Below, in pieces: positions 26,100 to 33,164 of a stretch of 64,000 bases of DNA. Position 1 is the stretch's first letter, and the number at the start of each line of letters is the position of its first letter. Where the stretch lies: the NCBI RefSeq assembly GCF_029017505.1, contig NZ_JAQGEI010000027.1:1-64000 (forward strand). The letters are read 5' to 3'. A program made the translations under genes and the position numbers. This stretch comes from Sedimenticola hydrogenitrophicus (GTDB lineage Bacteria > Pseudomonadota > Gammaproteobacteria > Chromatiales > Chromatiaceae). The notes below the pieces were generated by a model. It did not search any database. It was not told the DNA's origin and saw only the letters and a program-made list of their open reading frames with translations.

Positions 26100-26290
26100 A
26101 GAATGGGCGCGATGGTTCCGACCGGCGTCAGCCGATGGGATTAAAAAGGGAACACGGGAGGGGAAACCCGAGCCGTGGCTGCCCCCGCAACTGTAGGCGG
26201 AGAGTTCATGTCATCTTGCCACTGGAGAGATCCGGGAAGGCGACATCCGAACAGCGACCCGCGAGCCAGGAGACCTGCCATCGACCATTC
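26100..26290 (+). promoter_or_regulatory. Cobalamin riboswitch
   Basis: The conserved elements of the B12 aptamer occur in order: ATGGTTCC with AAAAAGGGAACACGGGAGGGG, then AACCCGAGCCGTGGCTGCCCCCGCAACTGTA, a variable arm with GGGAAGGCGACA, and the B12 box GCGAGCCAGGAGACCTGCC at 26262-26279. The RNA binds adenosylcobalamin and usually represses B12 synthesis or uptake genes. Here the downstream genes are a 27-codon ORF, a small HTH protein and nudC, none a standard member of the regulon. Confidence 0.92.
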
Positions 26291-26330
26291 ACCTTTTCAC
26301 TGGGGCGGGGTGTCCCAAAGGAACCAGACC

Positions 26331-26414
26331 ATGACGAACCTGCACTATCCGGCGGTGTGCCTGACCCGCCAACATCTTACCTGCCTGCGCCATCCGCTGA
26401 CCGACGCTCTGTAA
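26331..26414 (+). CDS. 27-residue peptide directly behind the cobalamin riboswitch
   Basis: An ATG with AAAGGAA eight bases upstream opens a short frame encoding a peptide that includes CLTRQHLTCLRHPL, with paired Cys and His spaced as in a metal-binding loop. It is the first possible gene in the riboswitch transcript and ends 42 bases before the HTH gene. It may be a leader peptide, a microprotein or chance. I know no homologue. Confidence 0.3.
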   Translation: MTNLHYPAVCLTRQHLTCLRHPLTDAL

Positions 26415-26456
26415 ACCGTCGCGGCCGCCTTCATTCCCGATTTCGCAGGAAGCAAC

Positions 26457-26681
26457 ATGCATTACAGTGACCCCGAGGCGTTTGCCCAACGCCTGAACAG
26501 CTGCCTCCATCAGGCCCGTATCTCGCAACTGGAGCTGGCCAACCGGACCGGTCTCAAGCCGAGTCAGATCAACCACTTCTGCTGCGGCAGACGGCTACCC
26601 AATCTCCGCAACTTCACCAAGATCTGTCGCTCCCTGCCGGGCGCCGATCCCCGTTTTCTGATGGGGCTGAAAGAGGGTTGA
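26457..26681 (+). CDS. Small XRE-type helix-turn-helix protein
   Basis: A 74-residue protein that is little more than one Cro/C1-type helix-turn-helix. FAQRLNSCLHQARISQLELANRTGLKPSQINHFCCGRR covers helices 1 to 3 (S/Q-x-LA and PSQI-x-HF-x-x-GRR are the usual contacts). AGGAAG precedes the ATG by four bases. Two adjacent Cys follow the recognition helix. It lies in the transcript controlled by the cobalamin riboswitch, 46 bases upstream of nudC. Targets are unknown. Confidence 0.75.
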   Translation: MHYSDPEAFAQRLNSCLHQARISQLELANRTGLKPSQINHFCCGRRLPNLRNFTKICRSLPGADPRFLMGLKEG

Positions 26682-26727
26682 TCGCGATTTTGCATTCGCG
26701 CCCGATATTGGCCATGCTACACAGGCG

Positions 26728-27648
26728 ATGAAACAACCCAACTACTACAGCAGCCAGGGCTTTGACCGACTGGATCGTTACCGGGATGATCCCGAGTGGC
26801 TGCAGGCGATGCTGAACGCGGAAAACAGCCGCCTGCTGCCGGTATGGCGCAATAAACATCTGGTCAACCGCCAGCAGCGGCCGGTCTCCTTTCCGGGCAA
26901 CCGGGATGCCGGGCTACTGGCCCTGGACGGGGAACTGGTGCTGCTGGGCAGCGATCCCGACGGCATCGTCTGGCTGGCCCTGGACATCTCCCACCTGGAA
27001 CAGCCGACGGCGCTTCTGCCCGACCGCGAAGAGCAGAGTTTCCAGGATCTCCGCGTGGTCGGCCCGCTGCTGGACCGCCACAGCGGCGCCCTGCTGGCCC
27101 ATGCCCGGGCCATGACCTACTGGCACCGGCATCACCGCTTCTGCGGCGTCTGCGGCAGCGCGACGGCATCGACCCGCGCCGGGCACATGCGTATCTGCGG
27201 CAACCCGGCCTGCGGACACCCGCACCATCCCCGCACCGACCCCGCCGTGATCATGCTGGTACATGACGGCGACTACTGCCTGCTGGGTCGGCAACCGAGC
27301 TGGCCGCCGGGGATGCACTCCACCCTGGCCGGTTTTGTCGAGCCGGGCGAGAGCCTGGAGGACGCGGTGGCGCGTGAGGTGAGTGAGGAGGCCGGCATCC
27401 GCGTGACGGAGATCCGCTACCACTCCTCCCAGCCCTGGCCGTTCCCCTCTTCCATCATGCTCGGTTTTTACGCCCGGGCGGCCACTACCGCTATCCAGGT
27501 GGATGGGCTGGAACTGGAGAGCGCCGGCTGGTTTCACCGGGATCAGCTGCTGAACTCACCCGAGAATGAGCAGTTCCATCTGCCCAGACGTGACTCCATC
27601 TCCTGGCGCCTGATCGAGACCTGGATGCGCGGGGAGCATTGTGGCTGA
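26728..27648 (+). CDS. nudC: NAD+ diphosphatase (NudC)
   Basis: Nudix hydrolase splitting NADH or NAD into NMN(H) and AMP, and able to remove NAD caps from RNA. The 306 residues include the zinc ribbon HHRFCGVCGSAT with CGNPACGHPHHPRTDPAVI, the Nudix box GFVEPGESLEDAVAREVSEEAGI, and the NudC-specific SQPWPFPSSIMLGF. All catalytic Glu residues are present. It lies downstream of the HTH gene, possibly in the riboswitch-controlled transcript. Repeat sequence begins right after its TGA. Confidence 0.95.
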   Translation: MKQPNYYSSQGFDRLDRYRDDPEWLQAMLNAENSRLLPVWRNKHLVNRQQRPVSFPGNRDAGLLALDGELVLLGSDPDGIVWLALDISHLEQPTALLPDREEQSFQDLRVVGPLLDRHSGALLAHARAMTYWHRHHRFCGVCGSATASTRAGHMRICGNPACGHPHHPRTDPAVIMLVHDGDYCLLGRQPSWPPGMHSTLAGFVEPGESLEDAVAREVSEEAGIRVTEIRYHSSQPWPFPSSIMLGFYARAATTAIQVDGLELESAGWFHRDQLLNSPENEQFHLPRRDSISWRLIETWMRGEHCG

Positions 27649-27667
27649 GGGCCGCGAGGAGTGGTGC

Positions 27668-27715
27668 AGGAGGAGTGGTACAGGGATGTACCGATAACGG
27701 AGCCGAGGATGCAAT
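27668..27715 (+). repeat. Family E repeat, copy 2
   Basis: AGGAGGAGTGGTACAGGGATGTACCGATAACGGAGCCGAGGATGCAATG, the second copy of the 25937-25985 block, starting shortly after the nudC stop. Two copies flank the riboswitch-HTH-nudC unit in direct orientation. Confidence 0.6.
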
Positions 27716-27760
27716 GCACCGTTTACGAACCTAAGGATGGAATAAACGCGAATAAGGCGT

Positions 27761-27977
27761 GTAGGGTGGGTTAGGTGCGCCCAGCGCAGGGGGTGGCGGT
27801 CTGCATCGCTCCATGCGCGCACCGTAACCCACCGTTTTGGCCACCGCCGATGTGTTGGGTTACGCGGCGCCCGAGCCTTATCGTGGTCTGGATGCGCAGT
27901 GCCTGTGCGCCGCTAACCCAACCTACGGGACTCCCATGCGCGGTATCCGCGTGGGCACAAACTACGTGCCCACCCTA
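27761..27977. repeat. Interspersed repeat, family D copy 2
   Basis: Starts GTAGGGTGGGTTAGGTGCGC and contains GCTAACCCAACCTAC at 27912-27926, then a second hairpin (GTGGGCAC paired with GTGCCCAC) ending CACCCTAC. It shares most of its left half with 10106-10261. It fills the gap between converging nudC and the SCO fusion gene and may work as a terminator for both. Confidence 0.7.
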
Positions 27978-27987
27978 CCCGCCTTGA

Positions 27988-29463
27988 TCAGGGTTTAGCA
28001 GCCGTCTGTTTCGGCAGATAGGCGTTCAGCCCATCCACCATCTGTTTGGCCGAGATGCCATGGGCGAACTTGGTGATGAATTCGCCGTTGGGCGCCATCA
28101 GATAGACGCTGGCCGAGTGATCCATGATGTAGAGATCGGGGTCGCCGCCCTCCTCGATCACCTTCTCGTACCTCACCTTGTAGGCCTTGGCCACCCGCTC
28201 GATCATCGCCTTGGTGCCGGTGAGTCCCACCAGTTCCTGATTGAAGTACTTGACGTAATTCTTCATCACCTGGGCATTGTCCCGCTCCGGATCCACGGTA
28301 ATGAAGTAGGGCTTGATCAGCGCGGCCCGGTCGCCGAGCATATCCAGCGCCAGCGACATCACCTGCAGCGAGGTGGGGCAGATATCGGGACAGAAGGTGT
28401 AACCGAAATAGAGCATCTGGTACTTGCCCAGCAGATCCTTCTCGGTGACCAGCTTGCCGTTGTGGTCGATCAGCATGAATTTGCCGCCGATCCGCGCGGT
28501 CTCCGGCTCGAACGACTCTGCGGCCGCCACCTTGACCGGTTCGCCGCTGTACTGCAGACAGCGCTTGATGGTCCGGGTGTTCTCCTCCATGAGCTGGAAA
28601 TAGAGTTCCGGCCCGGCGGCGATGGCACTGCCGAAGCTGTCCAGGATGCCGATATTGATATCGACCCCCCCGGTCAGCAGCGGCAGCTCCGGCATCGGCA
28701 TACCCCGTTCGGTCAGCAGACAGGCGTAATACCCCTCCTTCAGCCGGGCGTGACTCTGCAGCAGCTTGATCGCCTCCAGCGGCTGTTCCGGCGACTGCGT
28801 CAGCACCCCGCGGATCTTCAGCGCATAGGCCTGCTCGAAATACTGCAGGGTGTCAAAGTAGGCCATCCCCACGCCGCTTTTCAGCCCCCGATAACCGTAC
28901 TCCAGGCGGCGGTCCAGCTCGGCCATCCGCGCCAGCAGTTTGGCGCGGTTTCTCCTATAGAGATGGGCGCGACCATTGTCCGCGTCCATCAGCGCCCGGG
29001 CCAGTTCATCCACCAGGATCAGGGTATTGCGGCTGTCCATCCAGATAAACGGGTCACGCTCCGTCGAATCGTCGCTCTTGCTCCAGCGGGAGGGCAGAAT
29101 CTTCAGTTCCGGATTGTCCAGCAGGGTGACCACCTGCCTGCCCGACTGTTGCGCCCGGGCCACCGGTCCGATCAGAAACTTCTCCAGCTCAGGTCCCACC
29201 CAGATGACCAGGTCGGCGGTGGCCAGGCTGGCCTGCTGCGCCTCGCTCATCCGGTAGCCGAACGGCAGCGCATCCCCTTCCAACAGCAGCTCCGGTCCCT
29301 CGGTGCCAACCATCAGGCCGGCCAGGATGGAGTGGATCGGTTTGATGCTGGTAACCACGCGGAAGGCCGTCTCCGCCAGCAGAGACTGGCTGCCCAGCAA
29401 CAGCAGAAGCGCCAGCGATGAATGAAGAGTCGAACGGAAAAAAACTGCGCTGAATCTGTTCAC
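27988..29463 (-). CDS. Fusion of a ZnuA-like periplasmic domain with an SCO1/SenC copper chaperone domain
   Basis: From GTG 29463 (491 residues; GTG 29490 is the alternative) there is a signal sequence (about 1-31). A ZnuA/TroA-like domain (about 32-305: VVTSIKPIHSILAGLM, ADLVIWVGPELEKFL, GILDSFG) follows, then an SCO domain (about 325-480) with the copper-binding GYTFCPDICPTS (C358, C362) and the His in YIMDHSASVYL (H449). In the ZnuA part the three His ligands are Phe: LPFGY (F68), DPFIW (F139), AYFDTL (F203); the Asp ligand position remains (D275). So the N-terminal domain probably no longer binds zinc. A role in copper delivery to an oxidase is inference. The small periplasmic gene upstream ends 3 to 30 bases away. 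Confidence 0.8.
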   Translation of the reverse strand: MNRFSAVFFRSTLHSSLALLLLLGSQSLLAETAFRVVTSIKPIHSILAGLMVGTEGPELLLEGDALPFGYRMSEAQQASLATADLVIWVGPELEKFLIGPVARAQQSGRQVVTLLDNPELKILPSRWSKSDDSTERDPFIWMDSRNTLILVDELARALMDADNGRAHLYRRNRAKLLARMAELDRRLEYGYRGLKSGVGMAYFDTLQYFEQAYALKIRGVLTQSPEQPLEAIKLLQSHARLKEGYYACLLTERGMPMPELPLLTGGVDINIGILDSFGSAIAAGPELYFQLMEENTRTIKRCLQYSGEPVKVAAAESFEPETARIGGKFMLIDHNGKLVTEKDLLGKYQMLYFGYTFCPDICPTSLQVMSLALDMLGDRAALIKPYFITVDPERDNAQVMKNYVKYFNQELVGLTGTKAMIERVAKAYKVRYEKVIEEGGDPDLYIMDHSASVYLMAPNGEFITKFAHGISAKQMVDGLNAYLPKQTAAKP

Positions 29464-29493
29464 GAATACCTGCCCACCTGCGGTTGCCACGAT

Positions 29494-29841
29494 CTATTGC
29501 CCGGCGAATACGGAATCCAGTACCAGGATTGCCGCGTCGACCTGTTTGCTGAAGTCCGCTTCCACGGGGCAGCTCGCCTTGGTTTCAATGAATTTCAGGA
29601 AGGCGGTATTGGTTTCCTGGTCGAATGCCTCGCCATACTGCCGGCGCTTGGGAAGCGCCAGCACCAAGGCCTTTTTCATGCGCTGGGTTTCGCTCAGGAA
29701 ACGGCAGTTGAGTGCCACGCCGTTCAGTCCACCCAGCTGCTGTATGGCGTTGAACTGCTTGTCATCCATGCCTTCCGCCTGTGCCACGCCGTTGAACAAA
29801 AACGCCACCAGCATTGGCACAATCAACCTCAATCCCGTCAT
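29494..29841 (-). CDS. Small periplasmic protein co-encoded with the ZnuA-like/SCO fusion
   Basis: A 115-residue protein with a signal peptide (to about residue 22, FLFNGVAQA) and a helical mature part. Two Cys (in ALNCRFLSE and TKASCPVEA) could form a disulfide. It shares the transcript with the SCO fusion gene. I do not recognise the family. Given its partner, a role in the same envelope metal or redox step is the natural guess, but nothing in the sequence proves it. Confidence 0.6.
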   Translation of the reverse strand: MTGLRLIVPMLVAFLFNGVAQAEGMDDKQFNAIQQLGGLNGVALNCRFLSETQRMKKALVLALPKRRQYGEAFDQETNTAFLKFIETKASCPVEADFSKQVDAAILVLDSVFAGQ

Positions 29842-29937
29842 CTGTCTCTCTCTCGCGCATTAAATAAGGAAAATCCAAGCGCCGATTATAGAGATCCCTG
29901 ACAACGGGGTAATTGCCCAAAATCAATCGCGGACTGG

Positions 29938-30501
29938 TCAGCCCTCGTCATCCCTGGGACCGGTATAGAACTCCGGCCAGCGCTGTTTGACCTCCGGACC
30001 GTCGCTGATCAGGGCGATGCAGGTGTCGAGGATGCGCGGCCGGCTGCGCTGTGGTTGCCGGCTGGCACGCTCCTCCAGGGCCGAATGCATGGTCTGATAG
30101 GCGGTGGTGGCGAGCGGTCCCAGCAGCTCCATCAGATGGGTACAGCTGGCCCGGCGCTCCACCCGGCTCCTCACCTCGCGCATCCAGCCGGGACCGATCT
30201 TCAGGCCGATCAGCCGGCGCATCGCCTCCGCCGTCAGCTTGCACACCGGATAGGGGGTGTCGTCGGAGACGGCAATCACATCGTGAATGACAAAATCGAG
30301 ATCCAGGGTCAGCCGCAGATGCAGACCGTGCACCGGCGCGCCGGGCTGCATGTAGCCACGGTGGCGGGTATCGAAGCCGAAGGTCTTGGTATCGGTCAGA
30401 TGGGCTTCCAGATCCCACAGCCCATCCTGGCGCAGATAGCCCTCGCAGGTGATTTTGCGGGTATGGAGATGTTCGCGTTCAACAGGTCGGGGTAACGGCA
30501 C
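29938..30501 (-). CDS. DUF2889 family protein
   Basis: A 187-residue cytoplasmic protein matching the DUF2889 pattern: EHLHTRKITCEGYLRQDGLWDLEAHL, then DTKTFGF and PGAPVHGLHLRLTL. The function of the family is not known. The start is GTG with a weak ribosome binding site. It lies 96 bases upstream of the small periplasmic gene on the same strand. Confidence 0.75.
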   Translation of the reverse strand: MPLPRPVEREHLHTRKITCEGYLRQDGLWDLEAHLTDTKTFGFDTRHRGYMQPGAPVHGLHLRLTLDLDFVIHDVIAVSDDTPYPVCKLTAEAMRRLIGLKIGPGWMREVRSRVERRASCTHLMELLGPLATTAYQTMHSALEERASRQPQRSRPRILDTCIALISDGPEVKQRWPEFYTGPRDDEG

Positions 30502-30611
30502 GGCGGTTCAATCTCATCGGCCTACGGGGACTGGGGAAGATAATATCAACTGCAACGGATATCAAATCGGTAATGGACTATGTGGACGCGGGAGACCGTT
30601 CGCCATGTGAC

Positions 30612-30641
30612 TTGACGGCGCCCCCGACAGGCGCCTATTGT
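30612..30641 (+). promoter_or_regulatory. Possible promoter of the phytase-like gene
   Basis: TTGACG (30612-30617) and TATTGT (30636-30641) with an 18-base spacer. The predicted start of transcription falls within two or three bases of ATG 30650, which would make the message nearly leaderless. Confidence 0.3.
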
Positions 30642-30649
30642 CGGCGAAT

Positions 30650-31633
30650 ATGCCTCGATTTCAACCTGTTGCTTGGCTGTTGAGTCTGTTCCTGTCGCAC
30701 CTGCCGGGAGGCGTCGCCGCGCCGGTCGGTGAACCGATCAAGATCGCGGAAAAGATCGGCAACGGCGACCGCTTCATGGGCGTCGAGCTGCTGGGAAGCC
30801 TGTCGCTGAAGGGGGATCCGGCGTTGGCGGAACTCTCCGGGCTGGCCTGGGACGAGGACGAACAGACCCTGCTGGCGATATCCGACCAGGGCCGGGTGCT
30901 GCACCTGAAGCCCGATCTCAGCGATGGCCGTCTCCGTCAGGTGGAACTGATGGCGGTGCATCCCCTGCTGGACCCCCAAGGCCATCCGCTGAGCCGGGGC
31001 TGGCGCGACGCCGAGGGCCTGGCCCTGGAGAACAGCGCCAACGGCATCCGCGGAGACAGTCGCTTGATCGTCTCCTTCGAACGGCATCACCGCATCGAAC
31101 GCTACCGGGCGGACGGCACCTGGCTCGCCACGCTCCCCCTGCCCGGGCGCTTGCGACAGGCCGCTTACCGACCGAAAAGCAATCATGGCCTGGAGGCGGT
31201 CACCCTGCACCCGCAACACGGTATCATCACCGGCCCGGAGTACCCGCCCAAGGGTCAATCCCACTATCTGGCCAACAATCTGTTGGGTACGGCCGGTCAG
31301 ACCTGGCACTACCGGCCTGGGGAACCGGATGGCGCCCTGGTGGCGCTGGAGGCGCTGCCCAACGGCGATCTGATCCTGCTGGAGCGGGCCTACACCTCGA
31401 TCTTCTCCCCCTGGGTGATCAGCCTCACCCGCCTGCGCGCCGCCGAGCTCGCCTCTCCCGGAACGCTGACAACCGAACTGATCGCCCGCTTTGACAGCGG
31501 CCAGGGCTGGCTGGTACAGAACATGGAGGGGCTGACCCGCCACCAAGGCATGCACTTTTTCATGGTCAGCGACGACGGCGACAAACCCTGGGCCCAGACC
31601 CAACTGGTCTATTTCAGAATCGTCCCGGAGTGA
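30650..31633 (+). CDS. Secreted esterase-like/phytase-like beta-propeller protein
   Basis: A 327-residue exported protein: signal peptide (MPRFQPVAWLLSLFLSHLPG) then a propeller-type domain of the esterase-like phytase family. Recognisable are LSGLAWDEDEQTLLAISDQG, GWRDAEGLAL, SFERHHRIERY, NHGLEAVTLHPQ and VQNMEGLTRHQG. The family hydrolyses phosphate or carboxyl esters in some members but most are uncharacterised. The gene converges on tesA and overlaps its end by 25 bases. Confidence 0.75.
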   Translation: MPRFQPVAWLLSLFLSHLPGGVAAPVGEPIKIAEKIGNGDRFMGVELLGSLSLKGDPALAELSGLAWDEDEQTLLAISDQGRVLHLKPDLSDGRLRQVELMAVHPLLDPQGHPLSRGWRDAEGLALENSANGIRGDSRLIVSFERHHRIERYRADGTWLATLPLPGRLRQAAYRPKSNHGLEAVTLHPQHGIITGPEYPPKGQSHYLANNLLGTAGQTWHYRPGEPDGALVALEALPNGDLILLERAYTSIFSPWVISLTRLRAAELASPGTLTTELIARFDSGQGWLVQNMEGLTRHQGMHFFMVSDDGDKPWAQTQLVYFRIVPE

Positions 31634-32262
31634 GTTGTCGCAGTGTCGCCGGCAACCTCGCCGTCCAGCATCGGCCGCAGCCGCCCCCAGACATGCTCCA
31701 GCATCAGCGGCTGGCCTTGCGCGGTGGGATGGATCCCATCCCCCTGCATCCACTCCGGCCGATCCGCCACCCCCGCCAGAAAGAACGGCACCAGCGGTAC
31801 GCGATGCCGCGCCGCCAGCTCCCGGTAGATTCCCAGGAACTTCTCGGTGAACGCCTTGCCGAAATTCGGAGGCAACATCATCCCCAACAGCAACGGACGG
31901 CTATCGGCGTTCCGGGCTAGTGTTATCATCTGATCGAGGTGGTCGCGGGTCTGATGGTTGCCGAGCCCACGCAGACCGTCGTTGCCACCCAGTTCGATAA
32001 TCAGGATCTCCGGCTGGAACTGTGCGAGCGCCCGGGGAAGCCGTGCCAGGCCACCGGCCGTGGTGTCACCCGAGATACTGGCGTTGACCACCCGATGAGG
32101 GTAACCGGTCTCCTGCAGGCGGTTCTGCAGCAAGGCCACCCAGCCGCGGCTACGCTCGATACCGTAGGCCGCGCTCAGACTGTCACCCAGAACAAGAATC
32201 ACCGGCTCGGCAGCCGATACATTGGACATAGCGAAAATCAACAACAGGAATAGTCTCTTCAT
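31609..32262 (-). CDS. tesA: Multifunctional acyl-CoA thioesterase/arylesterase/lysophospholipase
   Basis: Periplasmic SGNH hydrolase of 217 residues with a signal peptide ([18 protein letters not shown]). Block I GDSLSAAYG (Ser), Gly in block II ISGDTTAGGLARL, block III GGNDGLRG, and block V DGIHPTAQG (Asp and His) are all present. Its ATG shares the tetranucleotide CATG with the start of the divergent ybbA. The tesA/ybbA-ybbP arrangement is conserved in gammaproteobacteria. Confidence 0.93.
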   Translation of the reverse strand: MKRLFLLLIFAMSNVSAAEPVILVLGDSLSAAYGIERSRGWVALLQNRLQETGYPHRVVNASISGDTTAGGLARLPRALAQFQPEILIIELGGNDGLRGLGNHQTRDHLDQMITLARNADSRPLLLGMMLPPNFGKAFTEKFLGIYRELAARHRVPLVPFFLAGVADRPEWMQGDGIHPTAQGQPLMLEHVWGRLRPMLDGEVAGDTATTHSGTILK

Positions 32263-32959
32263 GGACACAGATCATACCCCAGACAGCATCCTGGTAAAGG
32301 CCACCGGCGTGGGTAAACGGGTGAACGGGCCGGGCGGCAGCCTGACCATCCTGGAGGATGTCTCGCTGCGGCTGGCCAGCGGCGAGGTCACCGCCATCCT
32401 CGGCACCTCCGGCTCGGGCAAGTCCACCCTGCTGGGACTGCTGGCGGGACTGGACGAGGCGAGCAGTGGCCAGATCGAACTGTTCGGCACCCCGCTGAAC
32501 ACGCTCGATGAGGACCAGCGCGCCGCCCTGCGGGCCGGCAAGGTCGGCTTTGTCTTTCAATCCTTTCAACTGTTGCCCGGCATGACCGCCCTGGAGAACG
32601 TGATGCTGCCGCTGGAGCTGGCGGGGGTTTCCCGCCCGGCGCAGGGGGCCGGCGAGGCGCTGCGCCAGGTCGGCCTCGCCGATCGACTGCACCACTACCC
32701 TGCCCAACTCTCCGGCGGCGAGCAGCAGCGGGTCGCCATCGCCCGCGCCTTCGCTTCCGGCCCCAAGGTGCTGTTCGCCGATGAGCCCACCGGCAGTCTC
32801 GATCAGGCCACCGGCAGCCGCATCATCGACCTGCTGTTCCGGATGCGCGAGCAGACCGGGGCGGCACTGCTGCTGGTCACCCACGACGAGCGGCTGGCGG
32901 CGCGCTGCGATCATCGCCTGCAGATCGAGAACGGACGTTTGGAGCAGGACACATGGTAA
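32261..32959 (+). CDS. ybbA: ABC transporter ATPase YbbA
   Basis: ATPase of a LolCDE/MacB-like ABC system; 232 residues. Walker [13 protein letters not shown], signature [15 protein letters not shown], Walker [13 protein letters not shown] and H-loop [10 protein letters not shown] are intact. ATG 32261 is chosen; an upstream frame to 32222 lies in tesA. The stop codon TAA (32957-32959) is inside the first bases of a family A repeat, GTAACTACTCAC, so the last residues after [12 protein letters not shown] may be altered by the insertion. Confidence 0.92.
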   Translation: MDTDHTPDSILVKATGVGKRVNGPGGSLTILEDVSLRLASGEVTAILGTSGSGKSTLLGLLAGLDEASSGQIELFGTPLNTLDEDQRAALRAGKVGFVFQSFQLLPGMTALENVMLPLELAGVSRPAQGAGEALRQVGLADRLHHYPAQLSGGEQQRVAIARAFASGPKVLFADEPTGSLDQATGSRIIDLLFRMREQTGAALLLVTHDERLAARCDHRLQIENGRLEQDTW

Positions 32960-33160
32960 CTACTCACGGGGTGATTGGCCTGCCTTGCCGGCCTCACACG
33001 ATGGCTTGTATCCTCGAATCCGGCCCCTATTTCAGCGCCTGCCCAAACTCGCTTCGCTCAAACAAGGGCAGGCTTGAATCTGAAAAAGGGGCCGGATTCG
33101 AGGCGCCATCAAGATCGTCCAACAAGGCAGGCCAATCCCTTACAGACCGAGCGAGATACG
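32956..33160. repeat. Interspersed palindromic repeat, family A copy 3
   Basis: Matches 2285-2491 over nearly its whole length in the same orientation. It starts with GTAACTACTCACGGGG and ends near CAGACCGAGCGAGATACG. It separates ybbA from ybbP, which are normally adjacent or overlapping, and supplies the ybbA stop. As a potential long hairpin in the mRNA it could reduce ybbP expression. Confidence 0.85.
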
Positions 33161-33164
33161 ACAC

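Noticed and set aside
33027-33160. Short coding sequence inside the family A repeats
   Set aside because: Frames through the element are interrupted or differ between copies; the conserved feature is the palindrome, not a protein.
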